Assembly: GCA_015665455.1 (NCBI GenBank)
Contig: JADFAD010000001.1
Location: 744,001 to 808,000, forward strand
Source: Oceanospirillaceae bacterium
Lineage (GTDB): Bacteria > Pseudomonadota > Gammaproteobacteria > Pseudomonadales > Litoribrevibacteraceae
DNA length: 64,000 nt
Direction: 5' to 3'
The number at the start of each line of letters is the position of its first letter. Positions within the stretch are counted from its first letter, which is position 1. This document shows, piece by piece, positions 13,328-21,982 of this stretch. The notes under the pieces were generated by a model. The model saw nothing but the letters and a program-made list of their open reading frames with translations. It had not been told where the DNA came from and made no database searches. The translations under genes and the position numbers were made by a program.

Positions 13328-14389
13328 ATGAGCAACGTAGATTTAAATGACTCTCAATCAAGCGAAACGTATGCTGCGGCGGTTTTGAAAAACAACTCTA
13401 AAACTCGGCAGAAAATCAGCAATTTACTGACCAAAGATGAAATTAAGTCACTGACCAAACGATCCGACTTATATGGTCTGTATGCCACCTTAATAACGTG
13501 GGGTGGCGTAGCCATTTGTTTCTCTGGGTTGGCTTTTGCATCTCAGCTAGAATGGCACTTGGCGTTCCCTTTATTCCTATTTTTTACGGCAATGCTTGGG
13601 GGGCGGCAACTTGCCTTATCGCTTGCGGTTCACGAAGCGTCCCATGGCACCTTGTTCAAAACTAAATGGTTAAACAAGAAATTGGCTGATTGGTTGTTTG
13701 CTAAACCGTTGTGGAACGATCTGGAAAATTACCGTGTCTATCACTTTAAGCACCATACGAAAACAGCGACCGAAGATGACCCCGACTTGATTTTATCTGA
13801 GGGTTATCCCACCACTAAGGCCTCAATGTTTCGGAAAATGGTCAGAGATTTATCCGGTATCATTGGGCTTAAATACCTTGCTTTAAGAGTCTTGGTCGAT
13901 CTTGAACTGATAGATTGGACTGTGACGGGGGATATTCGCTGGAAGGATAGAAAAGACCGAACTTTACTGTCCTACCCAGTCACGTTTTTTAAAAATGCGT
14001 TGCCTATGCTTGTCTGCAATGTGGCGCTATTTCTTGTATTGGATGCGTTTAGCTATGGTTGGCTTTACATGTTCTGGATCGTTGCGCATATGACCTTCTT
14101 CATGTTGTTTGCGAGAATAAGATCAATGGCTGAACACGCAGTCCTTGAACGTGTGCCTGATATGTTTAAAAACACACGAACAACGAAAGCAGGGTTATTG
14201 GCTAGGCTGACCGTCGCCCCTTTAAATGTGAACTTTCACCAAGAACACCACATTATTGCGTCTTGCTCTTTCGTTCATTTACCCAGGGCGCATAAACTGC
14301 TTCGTGAAAAAGGTATTGTCGGAGCACCACCTACGTACTTTGATGTTCTAAAGATTATGTCAGGTGTAAACGCTGCACCTGTACATTAG
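13328..14389 (+). CDS. Membrane fatty-acid desaturase
   Basis: A 353-residue integral-membrane di-iron desaturase. The three histidine boxes are present: HEASH (about residue 103), HFKHH (about 139) and HQEHH (about 314), separated by hydrophobic segments such as LYATLITWGGVAICFSGLAF and ALPMLVCNVALFLVL. The family inserts double bonds into acyl chains at the inner membrane. The gene is divergent from an AraC-type regulator with a putative operator between them, which suggests expression conditioned on acyl-chain supply or temperature. The regiospecificity cannot be read from the sequence. Confidence 0.92.
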   Translation: MSNVDLNDSQSSETYAAAVLKNNSKTRQKISNLLTKDEIKSLTKRSDLYGLYATLITWGGVAICFSGLAFASQLEWHLAFPLFLFFTAMLGGRQLALSLAVHEASHGTLFKTKWLNKKLADWLFAKPLWNDLENYRVYHFKHHTKTATEDDPDLILSEGYPTTKASMFRKMVRDLSGIIGLKYLALRVLVDLELIDWTVTGDIRWKDRKDRTLLSYPVTFFKNALPMLVCNVALFLVLDAFSYGWLYMFWIVAHMTFFMLFARIRSMAEHAVLERVPDMFKNTRTTKAGLLARLTVAPLNVNFHQEHHIIASCSFVHLPRAHKLLREKGIVGAPPTYFDVLKIMSGVNAAPVH

Positions 14390-14538
14390 CTCTTCATGCA
14401 CAACTAGGGCTAAAGGCTGATAGCTACCTTTGCTGGTTTTATACCATTTACTGGGCAGTTGTATCAGCAAAGGCTGCCGTCGATAAGGGATTGATCATTC
14501 TTGGTCGGTTGTGGTTTTATCCGTTTTAGCTACTAATC

Positions 14539-15414
14539 ATGGAAAAGACAGTAAGGGATAGATTCTGTATGTTGGGCTCTAGAAAAGGACCAGTCGGATT
14601 AATTTACGTAATATTTGCGATTGCTTTATCGGGTTTAGTGGGGTGTTCAGATTTTTACCCCATCGAGGAACAGTCCCCGGTTAAAGATGAATTCATCGCA
14701 TTAATCGAAGATGACCGAGTTTTGTATAAAGAGGGAATGAAAGAGCAAGCATTGCTTATTCAGCGTGTGCTTGATGAGCAAGTCAAAATCATTGAAAAAA
14801 TACATGGGAAGCCTTTCATTAACACACCCTTTGTTCACTTGTGTGATACGAGGGAGTGTTTTGCCCAATATACAGGGATTGATGCTGGTATTCTGGCCGC
14901 AGTCACCTCGAACGGTTTATTTTTAAAGTCTTATGTTATTACTCATGAAGACTACGCCAGCTGGTTAGCGCATGAGCTTTCTCATTTGCATATGCGGCAG
15001 CAAATATCGGCGTTTAATGCGGGCTTTATTCCTCAGTGGTACCAAGAGGGTTTAGCTACCTTTGCTGCTAACGGTGGAGGCGCTAATAAGGTGAGCCGTG
15101 AAAAGGCGTTGGGCTATCTTTATGAAGACAAGCACATCGTTGCGGTTGATAGCCATTTCTTTTTGAGTGATTCTTGGCCTTTAAACTATACGGTTTCTCA
15201 GGATGATTGGCCAAAGCCTTGGTATCAGCAGCATATGAACTACCGACAAGCGTCTTTATTTTATGAATTCCTTCATCCTATTGGCGGTGTCGAACTAATT
15301 CGTGCTTTAGAACAGGGAGACCGTTTTAAGCCTGCATTTCTATCTGCTTTTGGTAAAACGCCCGAAGAGATGTTTAGCATTTATAGAAATAAACTGGCTG
15401 ACCATCGCAGCTGA
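14539..15414 (+). CDS. Lipoprotein with HExxH metallopeptidase motif
   Basis: A 291-residue protein with an N-terminal hydrophobic stretch ending in the lipobox LVGC, so it is probably lipid-anchored. The HELSH motif (WLAHELSHLHMRQQ) is followed about 25 residues later by WYQEGLATFAANGG, whose Glu is a good third zinc ligand, as in gluzincin peptidases. The closing EEMFSIYRNKL resembles other M1-like periplasmic proteins. The natural substrate is unknown. A later ATG at 14569 (MLGSRKGP) would give a more typical signal peptide. The gene stands alone. Confidence 0.75.
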   Translation: MEKTVRDRFCMLGSRKGPVGLIYVIFAIALSGLVGCSDFYPIEEQSPVKDEFIALIEDDRVLYKEGMKEQALLIQRVLDEQVKIIEKIHGKPFINTPFVHLCDTRECFAQYTGIDAGILAAVTSNGLFLKSYVITHEDYASWLAHELSHLHMRQQISAFNAGFIPQWYQEGLATFAANGGGANKVSREKALGYLYEDKHIVAVDSHFFLSDSWPLNYTVSQDDWPKPWYQQHMNYRQASLFYEFLHPIGGVELIRALEQGDRFKPAFLSAFGKTPEEMFSIYRNKLADHRS

Positions 15415-15636
15415 TGGTTGTATAGACTATGGGCTCGATAATGTACCCATTAAAAGGGCATAACCATTGTGTAATGCCTACAAAGAACCGTAGATTGACT
15501 TGCTTCTCTCTCTCGTCTCAAGGGGGGAATTCCTCGTATTATGAGTAAACTATTAAGTCTCAATTCTTTATTTGTATTATCGAGAGCTGAAATGTATTTT
15601 GTCCCGTTTCTTCTTGTTGCGTTTGGTATTTAAATT

Positions 15637-16053
15637 ATGAAAATATTTCTAAGCTGCTTTCTATCATTTCTTATTTCATTCAATGTTTTAGCTTTAGAAG
15701 AATTATCTGAAAATGAATTGAAAAACCTTAAAACTCCTTCGTTAACGTGTAAAAGCCTTGATCACTGCATTATGACGTTAAGTAGTTTGATTCATAGTGA
15801 ATGGAAACCAGATATTCAATACTTTGAACGTAAACTAACAACGAGAGTTCGAGTATTTATGAGTGATGAGTTTGTGGTTGAAAGAGTGGAAATTATAAGT
15901 TCGAGTGGGGATGAGGTTTTTGATGGGTATGCAACAAAGGCTGTTCAGCCTTTTCTTGGTAGTGATATCTTTAATGTATTGTTTACAACTTCGTTAAAAA
16001 AGCGAATGACTAAGTTCGTATTAGAGTTTTCAACTAGAAACACTATCCAGTAA
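15637..16053 (+). CDS. Exported protein with TonB/TolA C-terminal-like domain
   Basis: A 138-residue protein with a signal peptide (MKIFLSCFLSFLISFNVLALE). The mature part resembles the C-terminal domain of TonB/TolA proteins: a helix (LDHCIMTLSSLIHSEW), then TTRVRVFMSDEFVVERVEIISSSGDEVFDGYATKAV, the pattern in which a strand pair is followed by the SSG..VFD..A..AV helix. It lacks a membrane anchor and a proline-rich spacer, so it is not a complete TonB. It is followed by a small membrane protein on the same strand. The function is unknown. Confidence 0.65.
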   Translation: MKIFLSCFLSFLISFNVLALEELSENELKNLKTPSLTCKSLDHCIMTLSSLIHSEWKPDIQYFERKLTTRVRVFMSDEFVVERVEIISSSGDEVFDGYATKAVQPFLGSDIFNVLFTTSLKKRMTKFVLEFSTRNTIQ

Positions 16054-16130
16054 ATGGGTGTTTAGAGACATTTCGATAACGTATCTATTGAGTCATCCTA
16101 TATTTCTGGCTGAGGTTGTTAGTAGTTATT

Positions 16131-16529
16131 ATGGAAAATCAGATTCTTACGCATTTGGAAGAAGTAAAACAGCTGCTCGTAGCAATTTTGGTTATCGTGT
16201 CTTTACTTCTATTTGGCCAAGCTTTGAAGTTAATTTCTCGTATAATTAATAGGTTATGGATAAGCAGAGAAAATGTGTTTATTCACTTTGCTTCGGGTCT
16301 TTACGATAAGGGAAAGTACGACGATTTAGCTGAATACTGTGAAGAAAAAACATTAAAATGGAAGATTAATCCCTACCCTATATATTGGCTTGCAAGAGCT
16401 GAATATAAGCGAGGTAATTTGGAGGATTCTAAGTTCCTTTTTGAAAGGGTGGTGATTATGGAGCCTGAATGGGAGGATAAAATAGAGCCTCACCTTAAAG
16501 TAATACACGATATACAGACAAATCAGTAG
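16131..16529 (+). CDS. Small membrane protein with TPR-like repeat
   Basis: About 132 residues from the ATG at 16131 (MENQILTHLEEVKQ). An upstream TTG at 16116 is less likely. One membrane segment is visible (LLVAILVIVSLLLFGQALKLI). A soluble domain follows that reads like tetratricopeptide helices: ENVFIHFASGLYDKGKYDDLAEYCEE, then YPIYWLARAEYKRGNLEDSKFLFERVVIMEPEW. Such proteins usually act as scaffolds. It lies about 80 bases after the TonB-like gene on the same strand and may share its transcript. Confidence 0.65.
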   Translation: MENQILTHLEEVKQLLVAILVIVSLLLFGQALKLISRIINRLWISRENVFIHFASGLYDKGKYDDLAEYCEEKTLKWKINPYPIYWLARAEYKRGNLEDSKFLFERVVIMEPEWEDKIEPHLKVIHDIQTNQ

Positions 16530-16573
16530 CGGGGATAGTGCAAGATTCAAAGGTGGGGAATAGAACACTGCCC

Positions 16574-17638
16574 TTATAGGTTAATTGTAAACGCGTCTTT
16601 GTTACTGAATTGTTGACGGTAATGTTTGGGGGAGAGTGAATTCAAACGTTTGAAAATCTTGCGAAAAGCGCTTTCATCTAGATAACCACAAGCCTGTATT
16701 ATTTTACTTAATGGCATTGTTGTTGTACTTAATAACTCCCTCGCTTTTTCTATCCTGATTTGCTGAACATAGCCTTGTGGGCTTTCTTGAAAGTGCTGTC
16801 GAAAACGTCGATTTAGTGTACGTTTACTGACTGCCATTTCCGCTGCCAATTCTTCAATACTGAACTCATCGCTTAGGTGATCTTTTATCCATTGTTGAGC
16901 TTTGTCTATAAAGGGCTCTCGATTATGTGTTATCCATAAACGGCTGTAGGGCAGTTGGCTTTTTCGATGGTAGTCCAGCATCGTATAGCTGCTGACTTTA
17001 TTGGCGACATCATGGTGGGTCATGGTTTCAATCAACTGCAAACAAAAGTCCTGATAGAGTTGTGCTGACCCAACACAGGTAATCATATCGTTATCTACGT
17101 AAGTATTATCGATCTGTAGGTTAGTGCTCGGATACCGTTTAGTGAAAGCCTTCTCTAACCACCAAGCCGTGGTAGCGCTCAGTCCCTGCAATAAGTTTGA
17201 TTCAGCGAGAAGAAAAGCGGATGTGCAGAACGATATGATCTTAATGAATTTTGATTGAGCAGATTTTAGTGACTCAATGATTTCTGGCCATTGATTTATA
17301 TGCGAATGAAGCTCTGATTCATCATTAATCATGATGCCTGGAATTAATAAGATATCGCCTTGTTGGCACTCTTCTAATGTCCCTTGAACCACTAATTGGT
17401 AGTGGTTCGCCCCCATTACCGGTTGGCCATCGTGGCTAATGAGCTGGACTTTAAATGGTTCGAATTGAGGATGGAAGTGCTCAATGATCTTATTGGCCGT
17501 GGAAAATATATCGACGCATCCCAAGGCGTACGAACCTACGGTGAGCGGGCATAACAAAATTTGAATGGTGGGTTGCTTAGGCATCTTATGGCTCCAATTG
17601 ATTGGCCTATTTAGCCTGTTATTCGTCTTTTGTGCCAC
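16574..17638 (-). CDS. GlxA-type AraC regulator (DJ-1/PfpI domain plus AraC helix-turn-helix)
   Basis: Up to 354 residues. The N-terminal 200 form a class-I-glutamine-amidotransferase-like domain (PTIQILLCPLTVGSYALGCVDIF, GDILLIPGIM, FIKIISFCTSAFLLAES with the nucleophile-elbow Cys). The C-terminal AraC domain is clear (FSIEELAAEMAVSKRTLNRRFRQHF, then PLSKIIQACGYLDESAFRKIFKRLNSLSPKHYRQQF). An internal ATG at residue 19 (MPKQPTIQ) may be the true start. It is divergent from the MAPEG gene at 17797 and may regulate it. Confidence 0.9.
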   Translation of the reverse strand: MAQKTNNRLNRPINWSHKMPKQPTIQILLCPLTVGSYALGCVDIFSTANKIIEHFHPQFEPFKVQLISHDGQPVMGANHYQLVVQGTLEECQQGDILLIPGIMINDESELHSHINQWPEIIESLKSAQSKFIKIISFCTSAFLLAESNLLQGLSATTAWWLEKAFTKRYPSTNLQIDNTYVDNDMITCVGSAQLYQDFCLQLIETMTHHDVANKVSSYTMLDYHRKSQLPYSRLWITHNREPFIDKAQQWIKDHLSDEFSIEELAAEMAVSKRTLNRRFRQHFQESPQGYVQQIRIEKARELLSTTTMPLSKIIQACGYLDESAFRKIFKRLNSLSPKHYRQQFSNKDAFTINL

Positions 17639-17796
17639 TGTTGCGTATTCCTTGTCTCCTTATAATGTTGAATCGTTGATCTGTATAAGGAATGTGGACT
17701 GGCTAATAACGTCACGATTCATTCGAAAAATATGTACTTAAGAAAGAAATCAATTATTTGATTTTAAAGATATTTTATGAACGTAAGGAAGTGAAA

Positions 17797-18204
17797 ATGG
17801 AACTTGTTTATCCCATGTTTATGATGGTACTGCTTACCACTGTTGTAGGTGTATTAACCCCTTATAAACGCATCAGAGCTGCATACGCAAGAGAGTTGGA
17901 TCATAGGTATTTCAGGTTGATGTCGAACTATGAGATCAGTGAAAAAATAGCAAAATATGGGAGGAACTTAGATAATTTATTTGAAGTCCCTGTGTTATTT
18001 TATGCAGCGGGTATATGCGCGTTATCGATCAATTACATGAATCAGACGTTTTTGGTGTTTATGTGGGTTTTCGTGATTACTCGTATTGTCCATTCAGCGA
18101 TACATCTTACGTATAACAATCCTATGCACAGGTTTATACCGTACATGTTGTCTTTACTTTGTGTGCTTGTTCTGTGGGGTAATATAGTGGTTTTTGCCAG
18201 TTAA
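17797..18204 (+). CDS. MAPEG-family membrane protein
   Basis: A 135-residue protein with four membrane helices: MELVYPMFMMVLLTTVVGVL, NLFEVPVLFYAAGICALSI, TFLVFMWVFVITRIVHSAIH and IPYMLSLLCVLVLWGNIVVF. The RNLDNLFEVPVLFYA and TRIVHSAIHLTYN motifs mark the MAPEG family, membrane proteins that in eukaryotes handle glutathione and eicosanoids and in bacteria are mostly uncharacterised. I chose the ATG at 17797 because AAGGAAG lies just before it; a longer reading from 17758 has no ribosome site. Confidence 0.85.
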   Translation: MELVYPMFMMVLLTTVVGVLTPYKRIRAAYARELDHRYFRLMSNYEISEKIAKYGRNLDNLFEVPVLFYAAGICALSINYMNQTFLVFMWVFVITRIVHSAIHLTYNNPMHRFIPYMLSLLCVLVLWGNIVVFAS

Positions 18205-18316
18205 ACATAAAATCGGTTATGGCCTATTGAAAGATGTGTAGGCAGTTAAACGAATTTAACTGCCCACTTTTCTATGCTGTATTTAAGTAGAAAGGATTAT
18301 TACGTTGGAGCTGTTA

Positions 18317-18781
18317 TTAAGCCGCTTGACCTTTGGAATCGTCCTTTGGGGCATTGTTTGTGTTAATGACAATGGACTTAGGCTTCATTGCATCGGGAAT
18401 CACTTTTACTAAGTTGATCGTGAGTAACCCTTTGTCTAATTTTGCGCCTGTAACTTCAACAAAGTCTGCCAGATTAAACTTACGTTCAAAAGATCGATTG
18501 GCAATGCCTCGATATAGGTACTTATGAACGTCGTCTTTTTCATCCTGTTTTTTACCGCGAATGGTTAACACGCCTTTTTCTGTTTGGATGTCTAATTCGC
18601 TATCATCGAAGCCTGCTACGGCAAGCGTGATGCTGTAGCGATCCTCTCCCTGAGCTTCAATATTATACGGTGGGTAGCCTGTCGCTTGTTGTTCAGATCG
18701 TAAGGCTGAATTGAGCAGAGATCCAAAGCGATCAAAGCCAATGCTGCTGCGGTAAAGTGGGGTAAGGTCTAAAGTGCTCAT
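18317..18781 (-). CDS. ibpA: Small heat-shock protein (Hsp20/IbpA)
   Basis: A 154-residue alpha-crystallin-type chaperone that holds unfolding proteins on aggregates for DnaK/ClpB. The N terminus (MSTLDLTPLYRSSIGFDRF) and the crystallin domain (YNIEAQGEDRYSITLAVAGF, ELDIQTEKGVLTIRGKK, YLYRGIANRSFERKFNLAD, GLLTINLVKVIP) match IbpA closely, and the C-terminal IVIN fits the I-x-I/V anchoring motif. Upstream lie a sigma32-type promoter and a hairpin that masks the ribosome site, so both transcription and translation are probably heat-controlled. Confidence 0.93.
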   Translation of the reverse strand: MSTLDLTPLYRSSIGFDRFGSLLNSALRSEQQATGYPPYNIEAQGEDRYSITLAVAGFDDSELDIQTEKGVLTIRGKKQDEKDDVHKYLYRGIANRSFERKFNLADFVEVTGAKLDKGLLTINLVKVIPDAMKPKSIVINTNNAPKDDSKGQAA

Positions 18782-18783
18782 AA

Positions 18784-18807
18784 CATATTCTCCAATTAAG
18801 CAATATG
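18784..18807 (-). promoter_or_regulatory. ROSE-like RNA thermometer hairpin in the ibpA leader
   Basis: On the minus strand CATATT and AATATG form a perfect six-pair stem. Its upper part sets TTGCT opposite the Shine-Dalgarno GGAG, two bases from the start-proximal arm. A U(U/C)GCU element facing the ribosome site with a G-G mismatch is the signature of ROSE elements in heat-shock leaders such as E. coli ibpA. The leader is about 95 bases long. Confidence 0.6.
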
Positions 18808-18881
18808 ATAAATATAATTAAATCAGGTGGTTAGAGTGGCGCCCTACTTGAGGCTCGCCATTCTTCGCCTTCCCTACCTAG

Positions 18882-18908
18882 ATAGGGGTGAGCCATTTCA
18901 GTTTCAAG
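18882..18908 (-). promoter_or_regulatory. Sigma32 (heat-shock) promoter of ibpA
   Basis: On the minus strand CTTGAAA (complement of 18902-18908) is followed after 13 bases by CCCCTAT (complement of 18882-18888). The consensus is CTTGAAA-N13-15-CCCCATNT. It is about 100 bases upstream of the ibpA start codon. Confidence 0.75.
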
Positions 18909-18959
18909 TGCTGGGGGAAAATTTTTTAAATTTCTTAAATTTTGAGTGGTTGATGCAAA

Positions 18960-19273
18960 TTTACTGCATTAGAAATCAGTAGGGTTTAGTCGGTTAGTGG
19001 CGTTGTTCTGTTTGATCCTTTAGGATCGAAGAGGCTATGATGTTTGCAATTATAAGCTACGTCTTAGTGAAGAAAAGTAGGCTGTTAAGTTATGAGTCGA
19101 TGAAAACCGTTTAGACCATGAAATCAAAGCTGGACGATTATATTAATAAGCAGCTGTTATTGGGAAACGATTAAATATCTCAATTTGCTTAGGATTAACA
19201 AAACGTAAAGCTACTCTGCAACGTTGTATGCAGAGTTATGTTTTCTAAATAATTCTACAAAGAGGAAATACGA
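18960..19273. other. Intergenic region, no gene seen
   Basis: The region lies between the divergent ibpA and DUF4345-type genes. A tiny frame at 19127 (about 18 codons) has no ribosome site, and I do not accept it. No terminator or repeat stands out. It must contain the promoter of the gene at 19274. Confidence 0.4.
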
Positions 19274-19699
19274 ATGGAATCTACTCTGAAACACCTTCTC
19301 TATGCGATATCTGTTGTTGCGATTGTCTCAGGTGTAAATGTTCTTATTGGAGGCGCGGCTTCTGTCCCTGGATCTTTGGGGCCGGTCGAAGCAACTGTGG
19401 ATAATGAGCTTAGGTTTTTTTCCGTGTATTGGATTGCTTTTGGGGTGTTCTGTTTTTGGGTTGCACGTAATATAAATAACCAACATTCGTTCATTCCATT
19501 CATTGCTTTGTTTTTCTTCTTTGGGGGGGGTGGTCGATTAATTTCAACTCTAAGTATTGGTGCTCCTGCTTCAATACTCGTGCCTGCAATGATTTTAGAG
19601 TTTGTTTTACCTGTTGTTATTTACGTGCTCTATCGGAGACATCAAGCGATAAGCATAACCGATCATTCAACTGAGGTTGCTGCCGGTTCGCGCGGTTAA
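19274..19699 (+). CDS. DUF4345-like membrane protein
   Basis: A 141-residue protein with four hydrophobic segments: LLYAISVVAIVSGVNVLIGG, FFSVYWIAFGVFCFWVA, SFIPFIALFFFFGGGGRLIS and LVPAMILEFVLPVVIYVLY. The spacing and motifs (the LRFFSVYWIAFG segment and the GGRLIS turn) match DUF4345, small membrane proteins of unknown role. AGAGGA stands before the ATG. No functional partner is visible; the exonuclease-like gene 40 bases downstream on the same strand may share its transcript. Confidence 0.7.
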   Translation: MESTLKHLLYAISVVAIVSGVNVLIGGAASVPGSLGPVEATVDNELRFFSVYWIAFGVFCFWVARNINNQHSFIPFIALFFFFGGGGRLISTLSIGAPASILVPAMILEFVLPVVIYVLYRRHQAISITDHSTEVAAGSRG

Positions 19700-19739
19700 T
19701 GCTGGATTATGATAGTGTTCCTTTGATGGATATAAGCCA

Positions 19740-20231
19740 ATGAACAGCATTTGCATAATTGATATAGAAGCCAGTGGTTTAGACGTCGATGCTTACCCAA
19801 TTGAAGTGGCTGTACTGTTTGAAGGGAAGAGCCATTCGTGGTTAATCAAGCCTGAGCCCAGTTGGGATTACTGGTGCCCTGTGGCGGAAAGCATGCACGG
19901 TATTACGCGTGAGCAACTCGAAGACGAAGGGGAAAGCGCCGCACAAGTGGCCAATGCACTTAATGAGTTACTGCAAGATTCAGATGCCTTGCTCTACAGT
20001 GATGCGATGTATTGGGATACAGATTGGATCGATACGCTTTATCATTCAGTAAAGATACAACGTCAGTTTCACGTGGGGTCTTTGTTTGATCTCTTGAATA
20101 CGGAACAAACGGAACGCTTCAGCCGTATAAGAAGCCAGTTGGCTATGTCGGGAAAGTATCGACAGCACCGAGCAGAGGAAGACGTTAGAATGATTTTTGA
20201 AGCGTACTCCAAAGCAAGTCGAGAACAGTAA
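19740..20231 (+). CDS. DEDDh-type 3'-5' exonuclease-like protein
   Basis: A 163-residue exonuclease-fold protein. The first catalytic motif is IIDIEASGLD (Asp and Glu), a second acidic region is DALLYSDAMYWDTDW, and the HRAEEDV segment near the C terminus supplies the histidine and last aspartate of the DEDDh set. The fold is shared with DNA polymerase III epsilon, RNase T and oligoribonuclease, but the protein is shorter and closer to small stand-alone members of unknown substrate. No DNA-repair neighbour is present. Confidence 0.75.
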   Translation: MNSICIIDIEASGLDVDAYPIEVAVLFEGKSHSWLIKPEPSWDYWCPVAESMHGITREQLEDEGESAAQVANALNELLQDSDALLYSDAMYWDTDWIDTLYHSVKIQRQFHVGSLFDLLNTEQTERFSRIRSQLAMSGKYRQHRAEEDVRMIFEAYSKASREQ

Positions 20232-20418
20232 AGCAATGACTCAACATGAACGTCATTTAAAAAGTATAAAAGATGATCTCATACTAGCAATACACACAGT
20301 GGCTGCGTAAAACTACTGTAATGAGGGGCCATTCTTAAGTCTTTTGTCGCTCCTGATTACCGTTGCGGGGCAAACGTGTTTGCTTTAGAGTATTTCAAAA
20401 AAATAACGAGATTCCTTT

Positions 20419-21672
20419 ATGTTCTTTAAGCGCGCTTTAACCGTTTTAACTCTTTCTATGGGTTTGGTTTCACAAACCTTTGCCATTACACCTGCCGTGG
20501 TAAACACTTCTGCAATGACAAATTCATCTGATTTGCGTGATGTTGTGGTTGTGGGAAATAACTGGGATGGCACCATCGATATTTATGATCCTCATACACA
20601 TGAGCGCATTAAAACGTTGAACGCTGTTCCGGATAAAGACGTCCGTTTGGAAGAGTTAAGCAGCAGTGTTAAGCGCTGGATCGTTTCTACGTTCATCAAA
20701 GAAGTGATAGGCGAAGGCAATCATCAAATGGTGGATGACATGTTCACTTCAAACGATGGCCGTTACATCTATGTTTCCCGTCCGAGCTTTGCTGACGTGG
20801 TGGCCATTGATGTGAATACGAATGAGATCATTTGGCGTACGCCTGTAGAAGGATCTCGCTCGGATCATTCGGCGATCTCACCCGATGGTAAGGTGTTTCT
20901 TGTGTCCGCTTCAACGGCAGGCAAAGTTCATGCACTCGATACTGCAACAGGGGACATCATTGGTGAGTTTGAATCAGGTGATCAACCTCATGAGAATACC
21001 TATTCTAAAGATGGAAAGCTGATCTACCATGCAAGCATCGGTAAGGTGTACGTGCCGTTCACAGCGTCATGGTTGGATTGGTTGAAAGGCGATCGTTATT
21101 TTCAGGTGGTGGACGCTGAGACCTATGAAGTGATTCAGCGTGTGGATATGGGTGAGAAGTTGGAGGAGGCGGGTTATCCTTGGGTCGACAGTGCGGTACG
21201 TCCGATGGCTGTAGCGCCCGACGGAAAGTTTGTTTACTTGCAGGTGTCGTTCTTCCATGGCTTCTTCGAATACGATGTAGAACAACAGAAAGTGACACGA
21301 AAGATTGATCTGCCAGTCCCACAAGAAATCCAAGAAATGAGCACACGAGATTATCAACTGAATTCAGCGCATCACGGTTTGGCCATTAACAGTGAAGGGA
21401 CTAAATTATGCGTTGCGGGAACCATGTCGGGTTACGCAGCGATTGTTGATCGTGAGACCTTTGAATACAAAACGGTTCAACTGTCTGATACGCCGTTAGG
21501 CGCAAAACCTTATTGGTCTACGGAAAGTGCCGATGGTAAGTATTGCTACGTTTCTGTGAGCCAACAAGATCGTGTTTCTGTGATTTCTTTTGATGAAGCG
21601 AAAGAGGTAGCAAGCTTTCCGGTTGGGGATCACCCTCAGCGCGTTCGTACGGGTAAGTTGTTCTTTCAATGA
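20419..21672 (+). CDS. Exported YVTN-type beta-propeller protein
   Basis: A 417-residue protein with a signal peptide ([17 protein letters not shown]) and repeated propeller blades, for example [69 protein letters not shown] and [25 protein letters not shown]. This is the YVTN/YncE-like seven-bladed arrangement, found in periplasmic proteins that bind DNA, metals or partner enzymes, and in the beta chain of quinohaem amine dehydrogenases. No dehydrogenase subunit is nearby, so I leave the role open. The gene is monocistronic, with a strong inverted repeat after it. Confidence 0.75.
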   Translation: MFFKRALTVLTLSMGLVSQTFAITPAVVNTSAMTNSSDLRDVVVVGNNWDGTIDIYDPHTHERIKTLNAVPDKDVRLEELSSSVKRWIVSTFIKEVIGEGNHQMVDDMFTSNDGRYIYVSRPSFADVVAIDVNTNEIIWRTPVEGSRSDHSAISPDGKVFLVSASTAGKVHALDTATGDIIGEFESGDQPHENTYSKDGKLIYHASIGKVYVPFTASWLDWLKGDRYFQVVDAETYEVIQRVDMGEKLEEAGYPWVDSAVRPMAVAPDGKFVYLQVSFFHGFFEYDVEQQKVTRKIDLPVPQEIQEMSTRDYQLNSAHHGLAINSEGTKLCVAGTMSGYAAIVDRETFEYKTVQLSDTPLGAKPYWSTESADGKYCYVSVSQQDRVSVISFDEAKEVASFPVGDHPQRVRTGKLFFQ

Positions 21673-21724
21673 TCCTCAACAGGCTGATTTAATTTACGTT
21701 TATCTTGCTTAAATTAAGATCGCA

Positions 21725-21745
21725 CCGCCCTTAAATTAAGGGCGG
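21725..21745 (+). terminator. Inverted repeat downstream of the propeller gene
   Basis: CCGCCCTTAA and TTAAGGGCGG meet around a single base, giving a strong stem (eight or nine pairs once a loop is allowed) about 50 bases after the stop codon. No T-tract follows, so it may act as a transcript-stabilising hairpin rather than an intrinsic terminator. Confidence 0.5.
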
Positions 21746-21982
21746 CCTGCATTCAGCTAATTGTGACTTGATGTGTGTTAATGATGCCTTCATGTTCGCT
21801 AAAATTCCCTTTATGTTCATTAATGGCTGAGTGTTGACGTTTGTAGTTAAGAATACAAAGTTTACAGTGTAAAGTTTTGGTGGCAAGATAGATTGATCGT
21901 TGGCCTGAACACTGGGCTATCTAATAAAAATAAAAAATACGAGCGCTTAGCTCATTCAGAATACCGAAAGGTAAGGATTCTC

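Noticed and set aside
19127-19183. An 18-codon frame upstream of the DUF4345-like gene
   Set aside because: It has no Shine-Dalgarno and no recognisable peptide family, and its length is expected by chance.
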